From: Eubacteriaceae bacterium
GTDB lineage: Bacteria; Bacillota; Clostridia; Eubacteriales; Anaerofustaceae
Assembly: GCA_009782875.1 (NCBI GenBank)
Contig: WRIE01000013.1
Coordinates: 1-54,113 of the forward strand
Direction of reading: 5' to 3'
Length of the DNA: 54,113 nucleotides
The notes under the pieces were generated by a model that searched no databases, was not told where the DNA came from, and was given only the letters and a program-made list of their open reading frames with translations. A program made the translations under genes and the position numbers. Shown piece after piece: positions 1-7,281 of this stretch (the first letter of the stretch is position 1; the number at the start of each line of letters is the position of its first letter).

Positions 1-1
1 A

Positions 2-136
2 AGATGGATTGTTGAAAGATCATTCGGATGGGCTGATAATTGCCGGAGGCTGTGGAAGGTTTGCGAAAGGCACTTGAGCACATTTTGTCAAATGTTTGTA
101 TTGTCATTTATTTCAGTTCTTTTAAGGAGATACTAA
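2..136 (+). CDS. IS5-type transposase, C-terminal end (partial, runs off window edge)
   Basis: The frame opening at base 2 reads RWIVERSFGWADNCRRLWKV and ends LLRRY-stop at 134-136. The W-I-V-E-R-[ST]-F-x-W block followed by a C-R-R-L stretch is the conserved region holding the last catalytic glutamate of IS5-superfamily DDE transposases. These proteins typically end, as here, with a short leucine/arginine tail. Only 44 codons lie in the window, so I cannot tell whether the rest of the gene is intact. No clear terminal inverted repeat was found just downstream. It is the first of several mobile-element traces in the left 5 kb. Confidence 0.72.
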   Translation, partial: RWIVERSFGWADNCRRLWKVCERHLSTFCQMFVLSFISVLLRRY

Positions 137-488
137 ACATCCTCTAAGGCAGAGCTTGAAGGCAACGCCAATCAAGAGAAGTTGTGCTTAAGCAATTCTT
201 AAAATAAAGGAGAGCAATTGAACTGCTTGCCAGCCAAAGCCACAGCCCACACTTAAAGTGGAGAGTTGTGGCTTTGATTTCAATAAAGCCATCATGGATT
301 GTTTCCAGGCTTAAACCACTTGGGGCGCTGCGCCCGCCGCGCCACAACGCGGGAAAAAAACAAATCAAAACGGCTAAAAAAAAATTTCCCGGCAACCATT
401 GCAACTTCTTTTCCAATATATAGTGTAATTCGTAGGCAATTGCGCCAGCCAATGCAAGCCAAGCCGCCCTTCAAATTTGATGCGTGGC
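137..488. other. Spacer without a recognisable gene
   Basis: Overlapping short open frames exist on both strands, but none has a convincing ribosome binding site, codon pattern or family resemblance. The stretch probably holds the right end of the preceding insertion sequence and the region upstream of the mscL promoter. Confidence 0.5.
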
Positions 489-516
489 TTGCCATATAGT
501 GTACAATGCGTATAAT
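489..516 (+). promoter_or_regulatory. Probable sigma-A promoter of mscL
   Basis: TTGCCA (489-494) and a perfect TATAAT (511-516) are separated by 16 bp. Transcription would begin near 523, before the Shine-Dalgarno at 536. The promoter would therefore drive the inserted structured RNA element together with mscL. Confidence 0.7.
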
Positions 517-535
517 TAAAATTGACACTAGCACA

Positions 536-540
536 TAGGA
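536..540 (+). promoter_or_regulatory. Shine-Dalgarno of mscL, separated from its start codon by an insertion
   Basis: AGGAG lies 10 bases before the left edge of the structured element at 551. If 551-935 is removed in silico, AGGAG is followed by a spacer of about 10 bases and then ATGAAAGAG, the mscL start. This is a normal layout and suggests the ancestral arrangement. Confidence 0.65.
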
Positions 541-550
541 GTTGGTGGAA

Positions 551-935
551 GTCAATGACCCGCCACTCAGCGCCTGATGCCGCTTGAAGCGGGGGCTTGT
601 GCTGACTTGCGCTGAATTCTAGATGCAAGCCCTTGTCGGCTAGCCTAAGCACTTAGAGCGCTGCGTTGCCAAAGGATGTAGGCGCCTGCTGATGCTCCGC
701 TAGTCTGCAGCTCTGCAGGTTATGGTTAAAAGCCTTGACCGGCATGGGCGGCGCTGCAACCATCCAAAACTTGGGACTACATTTGCGAAGTAGATTTGAC
801 TCTGGTAGCTGGGAGGCCTAAGGCATTGCACAGCTGCAGGCGGAGTGAACGCCTTCGCCATATCTTGGAAAAGGAGAGCGCGATTCCTCCCCCTCCTAGC
901 TAGCTTGGGGTGGGGGTGTCCTCGCGCAAGATTAG
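551..935 (+). ncRNA. Structured mobile RNA, HEARO / IscB omega-RNA-like, copy 1 (no nuclease gene)
   Basis: A 385-base non-coding element that aligns over its whole length with 8959-9332 on the - strand. Both copies begin GTCAAT and end GCGCAAGATTAG directly before ATGA. Visible structure: the 5' hairpin nests CCCGC..GCGGG around AGCGCC-TGAT-GcCGCT. GGGCTTG later pairs with CAAGCCC. ATGGTT can pair with AACCAT. Near the 3' end GCGCGA (878-883) pairs with TCGCGC (922-927) and encloses a GC-rich hairpin whose sequence differs between copies while complementarity is kept. As I recall, the HEARO family was described as inserting just before ATGA or GTGA and was later recognised as the guide RNA of IscB. 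No iscB or tnpB ORF is attached, so this would be an orphan mobilised in trans. The family name is inference; the element, its copies and its edges are seen directly. Confidence 0.68.
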
Positions 936-1337
936 ATGAAAGAGTTTTTTAGCGAATTCAAAAAATTTGCAGTCAAAGGAAATGTGATCGACCTTGCTGT
1001 TGGGGTAATAATCGGCGCGTCTTTCCAAAGCGTTGTCACCTCATTTACTGACAACATACTCTCGCCCGTTATCGGGATAGCTGCAAAGCAAAACTTCGAT
1101 GCGCTTTTTTTGCAAGTTGGTCCAGTTGTTATTAAATATGGCGCCTTTCTCAATAGTGTAGTGAACTTTTTGATAATGTCATTTGTTGTCTTCTTGTTCA
1201 TCAAAAGCATCAACAAACTGGCTGCAATCGGTGAAAAGCCAAAAGAGCAGGAGCCAGCTAAGAGAAAGTGCCCGTATTGCTACGGGGATTTGCACACAGA
1301 GGCTACCCGTTGCCCTTCATGCACGTCGCTTCTGTAG
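936..1337 (+). CDS. mscL: Large-conductance mechanosensitive channel MscL
   Basis: 133 residues. The N-terminal segment (FKKFAVKGNVIDLAVGVIIG, about residues 8-27) is the MscL signature and first transmembrane helix. A second hydrophobic helix spans about residues 66-90. The product forms a homopentameric inner-membrane pore that opens under hypo-osmotic stress. The C-terminal tail carries CPYC..(12)..CPSC, a small zinc-ribbon-like knuckle that replaces the plain charged bundle of E. coli MscL. As far as I recall, similar tails occur in other Bacillota MscL proteins. The start ATG (936) is abutted by the structured RNA element, so its natural Shine-Dalgarno lies about 400 bases upstream. The gene appears monocistronic. 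Confidence 0.95.
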   Translation: MKEFFSEFKKFAVKGNVIDLAVGVIIGASFQSVVTSFTDNILSPVIGIAAKQNFDALFLQVGPVVIKYGAFLNSVVNFLIMSFVVFLFIKSINKLAAIGEKPKEQEPAKRKCPYCYGDLHTEATRCPSCTSLL

Positions 1338-1836
1338 GCAAGGAAGCATCAAGCCAAAATATCCCTTTTCGTTATTTCAAAAATATACAAGCAGACCTCA
1401 AGCTAAACTTGGATGCAAGCTTCATGATGTATCCTGCCGCCATGAAAGCGCCAGCTATTTGCGAACAGTCGATCCCTGGCTTTCAATTCCTGCTATTGGG
1501 TTTCCGATAACCTGCTTTTAAGTGTAAACTGCATGGCTATCATAGCGGATCCAAAGGGAAATAGGCAAATATGCGGGCGACCTCATAGCGGTTTTGCACA
1601 CCCAATTGTTTGCATTGCTATGGAGGTTTATTTGATGATGAGAAATAAACCGTTGTTGTGGCAGCTCTTTGCTTTTTTGCATAGCAATCTGCTTGTTTCC
1701 TGCGCTAACGTTAGCGCACTCTCCGGAATATTCAGAGGATATGGATTTCATTGCCATTGTTGCCGCATCAAGCGGCCTTGTGCACAGCAATTGCTGAGGC
1801 GGCAACGGGGGACGTCAAAGATAGGAGGTTCGGAAG
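1338..1836. other. Spacer without a recognisable gene; two palindromic sites
   Basis: No open frame here has a family resemblance or good start signal. It contains a perfect hairpin GGTTTATTT/AAATAAACC (1625-1633 with 1643-1651) and the 18-bp palindrome listed separately. An AGGAGG Shine-Dalgarno at 1823-1828 belongs to the next gene. Confidence 0.45.
1701..1718. repeat. Perfect 18-bp palindrome
   Basis: TGCGCTAACGTTAGCGCA is self-complementary over all 18 bases with no spacer. It lies about 120 bp upstream of the gene at 1837. A regulator operator is the simplest reading, but no regulator is identified. A second, 12-bp palindrome CAGCAATTGCTG follows at 1785-1796. Confidence 0.5.
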
Positions 1837-2253
1837 ATGTTTGATGAAACAATTAAAGCCATTGAGTATTTTTGCAATGGGATGTACTGCTCACAAGCTG
1901 TGTTTGGGGCATTTTCTGAAAAGTATGGGCTTTCAAAAGACATAGCTTTCAATATCTCATGTGGACTAAACAGCGGCGCCAGGTGCGCAGACATTTGTGG
2001 GGCTGTTACAGGGGGGATTTTGGTTATCGGTTTGAAATACGGAGCTGACAAGCAAAAATGCAACAGAGAAACCGAATTGTTTATTCCGCGCTTTGTTGAG
2101 CAAAATGGCAGCAGCATGTGCCGAGACATTCTAGGTTGCGATATCACCACCACTGCCGGCAAACAAGCAGCGGCAGCTGGAAACCTATTCGGCACGGTTT
2201 GCCCGGAGTTGGTGGAAAACGCGGTTGATCTGCTTGCAGACATGGGCTATTAA
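1837..2253 (+). CDS. C_GCAxxG_C_C family redox-type protein
   Basis: 138 residues, AGGAGG Shine-Dalgarno 8 bases upstream. The cysteine pattern of the C_GCAxxG_C_C family (TIGR01909) is clear: CSQAV near residue 18, a Gly/Cys block (CGLNSGARCADICGAVTGG) around residues 42-60, a later C-R-D-I-L-G-C and a C-terminal C-P-E-L-V. Members are small cytoplasmic proteins common in anaerobes, often predicted redox or metal-binding, without an established reaction. It appears to stand alone. Family assignment is firm; function is unknown. Confidence 0.85.
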   Translation: MFDETIKAIEYFCNGMYCSQAVFGAFSEKYGLSKDIAFNISCGLNSGARCADICGAVTGGILVIGLKYGADKQKCNRETELFIPRFVEQNGSSMCRDILGCDITTTAGKQAAAAGNLFGTVCPELVENAVDLLADMGY

Positions 2254-2398
2254 CACAAGCTAGGTTGGGCATCAAAAGGGCATAAAGAACAAGCTGAGGC
2301 CTAAAACTTGGCTAACAGGACAAGTGTTCTTAATGCAGCGAGGCTTGTTATAACTGCATGGGCTGTGTGTTGCTTCCACTTGATGACTTTGTACCTGG

Positions 2399-3049
2399 TC
2401 AAACCTCTATTGCGCGCTCAAATGTGTGGTTTAATGGATTTGGCAAACTAGACCATGCCTCAATCCCTGCGTCGTCCCCTATGTAGCTGGCATCCTGGCA
2501 GAAGGCACCACGCAGCAGCTTGAAAAGCTGCTCTATTTCCCGCCGGATTTTGTATGTCCCGTATCGGGAGCTCACGCCCATCAATGAAGTCCCCAAAACG
2601 ATGATGCCGAACTTGGCCACGGGCTCTTTCGCTTCTGCAGGGATGTGCCTTAAATCCTTTCTGCGTCTAATCTCTTCTTTTTTCCACTTCAGTGTCGGAT
2701 ATCTCCGCCCGTTCCAAATAGCTTGCGAGCTCTTCACTGCGCAGCCTCTCATCCCTGTAGACAATAACGCAATAACCGACCCTCTCGATTTTATAGGCAC
2801 AAACCGCCTGCCGTTGTATAAGAACATGTCCTCAAACTCGATGCCTGCCAGACCTGCCTCTTTTGTGTTCCTTTTCAGCGGCATGATGTAGCCAAAACCA
2901 GCCTCCAGGCTATCGCCGAAAATTCCAGAGGAGGTGTTCCCGTTGCCTCCAGGCAGGGTCGCCCTGGCGATGCCTGCTTCCTCGATTGTCAGCCTGAACG
3001 CTGCGGCATCTGGTATGTTGCGAGCGACATACCAGAAGAAAGCAGGCAT
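2399..3049 (-). pseudogene. Degraded IS4/IS1634-like DDE transposase, C-terminal part
   Basis: The 216-residue open frame contains FRLTIEEAGI and EAGFGYIMPLKRNTKEA. The latter corresponds to the region just after the second catalytic Asp in IS1634-like transposases. A C-terminal YGTYKIRREIEQLFKLLRG block then follows, corresponding to the Y-x2-R-x3-E motif. The aspartate-bearing strand reads LPGGNGNTSS where V-G-D-x-G-F is expected, so the catalytic Asp is lost. The N-terminal half is missing or scrambled; short fragments in other frames continue to about 3480. It is a decayed insertion sequence. Confidence 0.7.
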
Positions 3050-3611
3050 CTGGTCCCCGCCTTAAAAGATGGATATGATACGGGCTTGGCTCAGCAGCGG
3101 AGGAGCTTGCTGTTTAGCGAATGCCCGGGAAGGACCCGGAATACTGCGCCCGTCGGCATTGGATCTCAAGACACCTACCTCGGGCGCAAGGACCTGAACG
3201 GCACGCTTGTGCCCAGCGAGGTTGCTGCCGACTTTAGCTTGAGCCTGGCATGCCCTGTTTTGCACGAGAATCGCCGTTGCCGCGATTTTGCCTTACGAGG
3301 TGCAAAAACATACCGCCGCTAAGAGCGAAAGCGGCGCGCTGTACACCGCCCGCCTTCCCGCTCCAGGTGCCCATCCATAAAGTGTGTATATTGGTAGTGC
3401 CTGTCCCATCCACAAAACACAAGCCGATCGGATAAAGCCGTTAGTGGATCCACTTCCAGTTCCAGGCGGCTTCGATGTTGTTGCCCAGGGAGCAGGATTG
3501 CTATAGTTTACCATGCATAAAAAGAGGTTATAGCTCACTAACATATTGCTTGGACTAGTAGTATGTGCTACATTAATGTTAATTGTACCATTTTACAAAG
3601 AGAGGATGCGC
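3050..3611. other. Decayed sequence upstream of the transposase remnant
   Basis: Several short frames on both strands, none convincing. On the - strand some segments may be the broken N-terminal part of the neighbouring transposase. From about 3540 the sequence becomes the AT-richer leader of the TetR gene. No terminal inverted repeats could be defined. Confidence 0.4.
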
Positions 3612-4181
3612 ATGGCCAACAAGAAAAACACAAAACGAGCCTTAGCTGATTCTTTTTTAGAGTTGATAGACGACAAGCCGCTAGCTAAAATATCAGTTCT
3701 CGACATTGTTAAAAGATGCGGTGCAGGCCGCCAGACCTTTTATAACCATTTCCATGACAAATATGCGCTCATTGGTTGGATTTTCGCAACAGAGATTGAT
3801 GAAGCGATAAAAAAGCATGGCCATAATGACCCCAAATCCACCTCAGAAGATATCCTGCGAATAATAAAGTCCCACAGCAAGCTCTTCATCGCGGTCGGAG
3901 AAGACGCGACTGTCCGGCAAAACTTTATTAAGATGTACCGGATACTATATACAATTCTTGACGCCTACTATTTGAGCCATGTCCAAGAGATTTTGGGCGC
4001 AGCTGAGATATCTGAAGAAGTCAAGTTTGCTGTAAACTATCATTGTTACGCCTTTAGCGGAACAATTAATGAATGGGTGCAGCAAGGATGCCCCGGGAGC
4101 GTTGAGAGAATTGCCCAACTGACAATACAATTCATGCCTGATATATTGCAGTCTTTTTATCCTCCCAATTTTTTGCTTTAA
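3612..4181 (+). CDS. TetR/AcrR-family transcriptional regulator
   Basis: 189 residues from ATG 3612 (MANKKNTKRALADSFLELI), chosen because AGAGAGG lies just upstream; a longer frame back to 3546 has no such signal. The N-terminal helix-turn-helix is typical: KISVLDIVKRCGAGRQTFYNHFHDK at about residues 27-51, with the F-Y-N-H-F recognition-helix ending. The ligand domain resembles the TetR_C_8 (DhaS-like) type. The gene is isolated between a dead transposase and a TnpB remnant, so its target is not evident. Confidence 0.88.
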   Translation: MANKKNTKRALADSFLELIDDKPLAKISVLDIVKRCGAGRQTFYNHFHDKYALIGWIFATEIDEAIKKHGHNDPKSTSEDILRIIKSHSKLFIAVGEDATVRQNFIKMYRILYTILDAYYLSHVQEILGAAEISEEVKFAVNYHCYAFSGTINEWVQQGCPGSVERIAQLTIQFMPDILQSFYPPNFLL

Positions 4182-4800
4182 CAAATCGTGCCAAAATTCC
4201 CCCTCCTCAAAACCCATGGAGAGTTTAGGCAGCGGGATGAACCGGCACAAACTTTCAGTTGCTGTAAAAATAGTTGCCGTCAAGTAAAACCTGTTCCTGT
4301 TGTGGCGCCCTAAAGGAAGATTCGCCTTTGCCGGAGCTGACCTATATCTAAGGTTGCCGCAATGTGTTGAACAAGGACGTGAATGCCGCCATCAACATCA
4401 AACAGGAAGCTATGCGGATGCATGCATTGACATAAAAATTCTTTGCATTGAACCAACCGTGGGACACGCGGGGATAGCTCGCTGATGCTGGCCGGCAAAT
4501 AATGGCCTCGAACGAAAAGCCTCCACTTTGCACCTATTTAAATGCAGTGACGGCACTCCAAGTATACTTCTTAAGTTTGTCCTGGTAAAAAATACATTTG
4601 CAACTCGGACGGGCAAGAACGCAATTAATCTGTATTATACTTACAAATGCTACTCTCGCTAAAACAGCTTGGCTGCCCGCTTTTCACAATCGAGGAATGG
4701 ATGCTCGAGTGCGGGCTTTCAATGGCGGAGATCGACAAGCTGCGCAGCAAAATGCTGGGACAGCAATAAAAAGGGAAAGCGTAAAACAAGGAGGCATAAT
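4182..4800. other. Spacer with TnpB debris and a phosphatase gene fragment
   Basis: Holds the TnpB tail (4355-4435), weakly TnpB-like sequence to about 4590, and from 4685 a duplicate of the last about 85 bp of the phosphatase gene that ends at 6400. A longer frame from 4669 that would extend the next phosphatase N-terminally is an artefact of this duplicated tail. Confidence 0.55.
4355..4435 (+). pseudogene. TnpB (IS605/IS1341 family) C-terminal remnant
   Basis: Translation gives CRNVLNKDVNAAINIKQEAM followed shortly by a stop at 4433. The C-x-x-V-x-x-[RK]-D-x-N-A-A-x-N-I block is the end of the TnpB zinc finger/RuvC-III region, with its conserved Asp (D-x-N-A-A) visible. An in-frame stop at 4349-4351 and loss of the preceding CxxC show it is dead. 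TnpB is the RNA-guided nuclease of IS200/IS605 transposons, the evolutionary neighbour of IscB. Confidence 0.7.
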
Positions 4801-5557
4801 ATGGCAAGAACAGTACGCCCCAACCTGCCGATGAGGCTCGACGGCGCGCGCAATGTGCGCGACTTGGGCGGGTACCCGACAAAATACGGGACAAACACGG
4901 CCCTTGGCCAATTCCTGCGCGCCGACAACCCGTCCAAGCTCTCAGCCGACGACCTGCAGCGGCTGTACGACTACGGCGTGCGCCTGCAGATAGACTTCCG
5001 CTCCGACTCCGAGACGGAAAAGGCCCCAAGCTGCCTCAAAGGCTACAAGAACGTGGAGTTCACAAACCCCCAGATGCTGGATGACATCCACTCTGCCGAC
5101 GGCTCGAAGGAAGTCAGGGTCACAGGCACTTTGGGGGAGATGTACTGCGACTTTTTAGACAACAAAAAGGGCGTGTACCTGAGGGTCTTGCGCGATGTTT
5201 TGCGCCACATGGACGACTGCGTGTTCTTCAACTGCACAGCGGGCAAGGACCGCACAGGGACTTTCGCGATGATACTGCTCAAGCTGGCGGGCGTTTCGGA
5301 CGAGGATGTGGTCACCGACTACAAGATCACCGGCGACAATATTTGGCCTGACATGAAAGTGCTTGTGGAGCAGGCGAAGGCGGCAGGCCACGATATCGAT
5401 CTCGACCTGGTGCAGTCCAACCCGAAACATATGGAGAAAGCCTTGGCGCACCTCAAGGCGGAGTACGGCACAATCGAGCATTGGCTCTCTATTGTCGGCC
5501 TTTCAGATGCCGAGATCAACACTCTGCGCGACAAGGTGCTGGGAAGGTTCTAGCTTT
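4685..5557. repeat. Direct repeat, copy 1 (tandem duplication, partner 6316-7188)
   Basis: 873 bp that match 6316-7188 at an offset of 1631 bp. By eye I noticed only one mismatch (GGCGGAG here, GGCGCAG in the partner, near 4727/6358). It covers the last about 85 bp of the middle phosphatase gene, the intergenic Shine-Dalgarno region and the whole next phosphatase gene. Confidence 0.9.
4801..5553 (+). CDS. Tyrosine-protein phosphatase (PF13350-like), copy A1
   Basis: 250 residues, ATG 4801 preceded by AAGGAGG with a 6-base spacer. N-terminal LDGARNVRDLGGYPTKYG (about residues 14-31) and the active-site loop FNCTAGKDRTGTF (about 143-155) identify the Y_phosphatase3 family. The nucleophile is the Cys of C-T-A-G-K-D-R. 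These are cytoplasmic dual-specificity or phosphoinositide-type phosphatases of broad substrate range. The protein is identical to the one encoded at 6432-7184 and is a clear paralogue of the gene in between. It has no secretion signal. The natural substrate cannot be inferred from context. Confidence 0.9.
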   Translation: MARTVRPNLPMRLDGARNVRDLGGYPTKYGTNTALGQFLRADNPSKLSADDLQRLYDYGVRLQIDFRSDSETEKAPSCLKGYKNVEFTNPQMLDDIHSADGSKEVRVTGTLGEMYCDFLDNKKGVYLRVLRDVLRHMDDCVFFNCTAGKDRTGTFAMILLKLAGVSDEDVVTDYKITGDNIWPDMKVLVEQAKAAGHDIDLDLVQSNPKHMEKALAHLKAEYGTIEHWLSIVGLSDAEINTLRDKVLGRF

Positions 5558-5650
5558 CGTGCAGATTGCGCATTGTTTGAATATTCAATGGATCCACAAA
5601 AGCTGGATGACAAATGGCTTAGCAAATAACAATTATAAAGGAGTGTTCCT

Positions 5651-6400
5651 ATGTCAAGAACTGTAAGAGCAAGCCGACCCATCAAGTTGGACGGAGCGCG
5701 CAATGTCCGCGACTTGGGCGGGTACCCGACCAAGTACGGCATCAATACCGCTACGGGCCAGTTCCTTAGGGCGGATAACCCGTCCAAGCTCACCGAAGAT
5801 GACCTCGACAGGCTCTACGGCTATGGCCTTAGGCTGCAAATCGACTTTCGCAGCCCCCAAGAAACAGAAAAAGACCCGAGCAAGCTCCAGGGCTTCAAGG
5901 ACGTGGTTTTCACAAACCCGATAATGATCGACGATGTCCATTCCGCCGAAGGCGGCGCAGCCTCCCAACAAACCTTGGGGGAGATGTATATAAACTTTAT
6001 TGACAACAAAAAGGATGTGTACCTGGGCGTCTTGAGGAACATCATTGAAAACCACATGGATGACTGCGTGTTCTTCAACTGCACAGCGGGCAAGGACCGC
6101 ACAGGCACTTTTGCGATGATATTGCTGAAACTGGCAGGCTGCTCCGACGAAGTCGTTGTGGAAGACTACCAAGTGACAGGCGAGAACATCTGGCCAGACA
6201 TGAAAGTTCTCATCGAGTACTACCGCGGCCTCGGCCACAACTTGGACGAGGACATGGTGAAATCCAACCCCGTGCACATGCAGCTGGTTCTGGGCCACCT
6301 GCGCGCCAAGTACGGCACAATCGAGGAATGGATGCTCGAGTGCGGGCTTTCAATGGCGCAGATCGACAAGCTGCGCAGCAAAATGCTGGGACAGCAATAA
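5651..6400 (+). CDS. Tyrosine-protein phosphatase (PF13350-like), copy B
   Basis: 249 residues, ATG 5651 after AAAGGAGTG. Same architecture as its neighbours: LDGARNVRDLGGYPTKYG at the N terminus and FNCTAGKDRTGTFAMILLK around residue 145. The sequence has diverged from copies A throughout, so this is an older duplication. It lies 97 bp after A1 and 31 bp before A2; the three probably form one transcript ending at the terminator at 7223-7281. A truncated duplicate of its 3' end precedes A1. Confidence 0.9.
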   Translation: MSRTVRASRPIKLDGARNVRDLGGYPTKYGINTATGQFLRADNPSKLTEDDLDRLYGYGLRLQIDFRSPQETEKDPSKLQGFKDVVFTNPIMIDDVHSAEGGAASQQTLGEMYINFIDNKKDVYLGVLRNIIENHMDDCVFFNCTAGKDRTGTFAMILLKLAGCSDEVVVEDYQVTGENIWPDMKVLIEYYRGLGHNLDEDMVKSNPVHMQLVLGHLRAKYGTIEEWMLECGLSMAQIDKLRSKMLGQQ

Positions 6401-7188
6401 AAAGGGAAAGCGTAAAACAAGGAGGCATAATATGGCAAGAACAGTACGCCCCAACCTGCCGATGAGGCTCGACGGCGCGCGCAATGTGCGCGACTTGGGC
6501 GGGTACCCGACAAAATACGGGACAAACACGGCCCTTGGCCAATTCCTGCGCGCCGACAACCCGTCCAAGCTCTCAGCCGACGACCTGCAGCGGCTGTACG
6601 ACTACGGCGTGCGCCTGCAGATAGACTTCCGCTCCGACTCCGAGACGGAAAAGGCCCCAAGCTGCCTCAAAGGCTACAAGAACGTGGAGTTCACAAACCC
6701 CCAGATGCTGGATGACATCCACTCTGCCGACGGCTCGAAGGAAGTCAGGGTCACAGGCACTTTGGGGGAGATGTACTGCGACTTTTTAGACAACAAAAAG
6801 GGCGTGTACCTGAGGGTCTTGCGCGATGTTTTGCGCCACATGGACGACTGCGTGTTCTTCAACTGCACAGCGGGCAAGGACCGCACAGGGACTTTCGCGA
6901 TGATACTGCTCAAGCTGGCGGGCGTTTCGGACGAGGATGTGGTCACCGACTACAAGATCACCGGCGACAATATTTGGCCTGACATGAAAGTGCTTGTGGA
7001 GCAGGCGAAGGCGGCAGGCCACGATATCGATCTCGACCTGGTGCAGTCCAACCCGAAACATATGGAGAAAGCCTTGGCGCACCTCAAGGCGGAGTACGGC
7101 ACAATCGAGCATTGGCTCTCTATTGTCGGCCTTTCAGATGCCGAGATCAACACTCTGCGCGACAAGGTGCTGGGAAGGTTCTAGCTTT
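6316..7188. repeat. Direct repeat, copy 2 (partner 4685-5557)
   Basis: Second member of the tandem duplication with a 1631-bp period. The left junction is inside the copy B coding sequence and the right junction is four bases after the stop codon of copy A2. Confidence 0.9.
6432..7184 (+). CDS. Tyrosine-protein phosphatase (PF13350-like), copy A2
   Basis: 250 residues, identical in sequence to the product of 4801-5553, with the same AAGGAGG leader. Active-site loop CTAGKDRTG is intact. Identity at protein level and, as far as I could compare, at DNA level points to a recent duplication or gene conversion. The gene is followed 38 bp later by a strong intrinsic terminator, so it is the last gene of the set. 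Confidence 0.9.
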   Translation: MARTVRPNLPMRLDGARNVRDLGGYPTKYGTNTALGQFLRADNPSKLSADDLQRLYDYGVRLQIDFRSDSETEKAPSCLKGYKNVEFTNPQMLDDIHSADGSKEVRVTGTLGEMYCDFLDNKKGVYLRVLRDVLRHMDDCVFFNCTAGKDRTGTFAMILLKLAGVSDEDVVTDYKITGDNIWPDMKVLVEQAKAAGHDIDLDLVQSNPKHMEKALAHLKAEYGTIEHWLSIVGLSDAEINTLRDKVLGRF

Positions 7189-7222
7189 ATAAGCCCGTGC
7201 GCAAACTGGCTATGGGCTAAAA

Positions 7223-7281
7223 AATAGAGGCATAACCATATTCCTCTGAAGGAAGATTGCTTATGCCTCTATTGCGTTTTT
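7223..7281 (+). terminator. Intrinsic terminator of the phosphatase genes
   Basis: AATAGAGGCATAA (7223-7235) pairs perfectly with TTATGCCTCTATT (7261-7273), a 13-bp stem with a 25-base loop, followed by GCGTTTTT. Confidence 0.8.

Noticed and set aside
551..935. A cobalamin or other known riboswitch in the mscL leader
   Set aside because: I saw no B12-box or other aptamer core. The same RNA precedes an unrelated gene and starts after, not before, the ribosome binding site.
3086..3322. 78-codon + strand frame opposite the transposase remnant
   Set aside because: No recognisable domain; lies within decayed insertion-sequence DNA and lacks a ribosome binding site.
4669..4800. N-terminal extension of the first phosphatase
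   Set aside because: The extension is the out-of-frame duplicated tail of the paralogue plus the leader; AAGGAGG marks ATG 4801.
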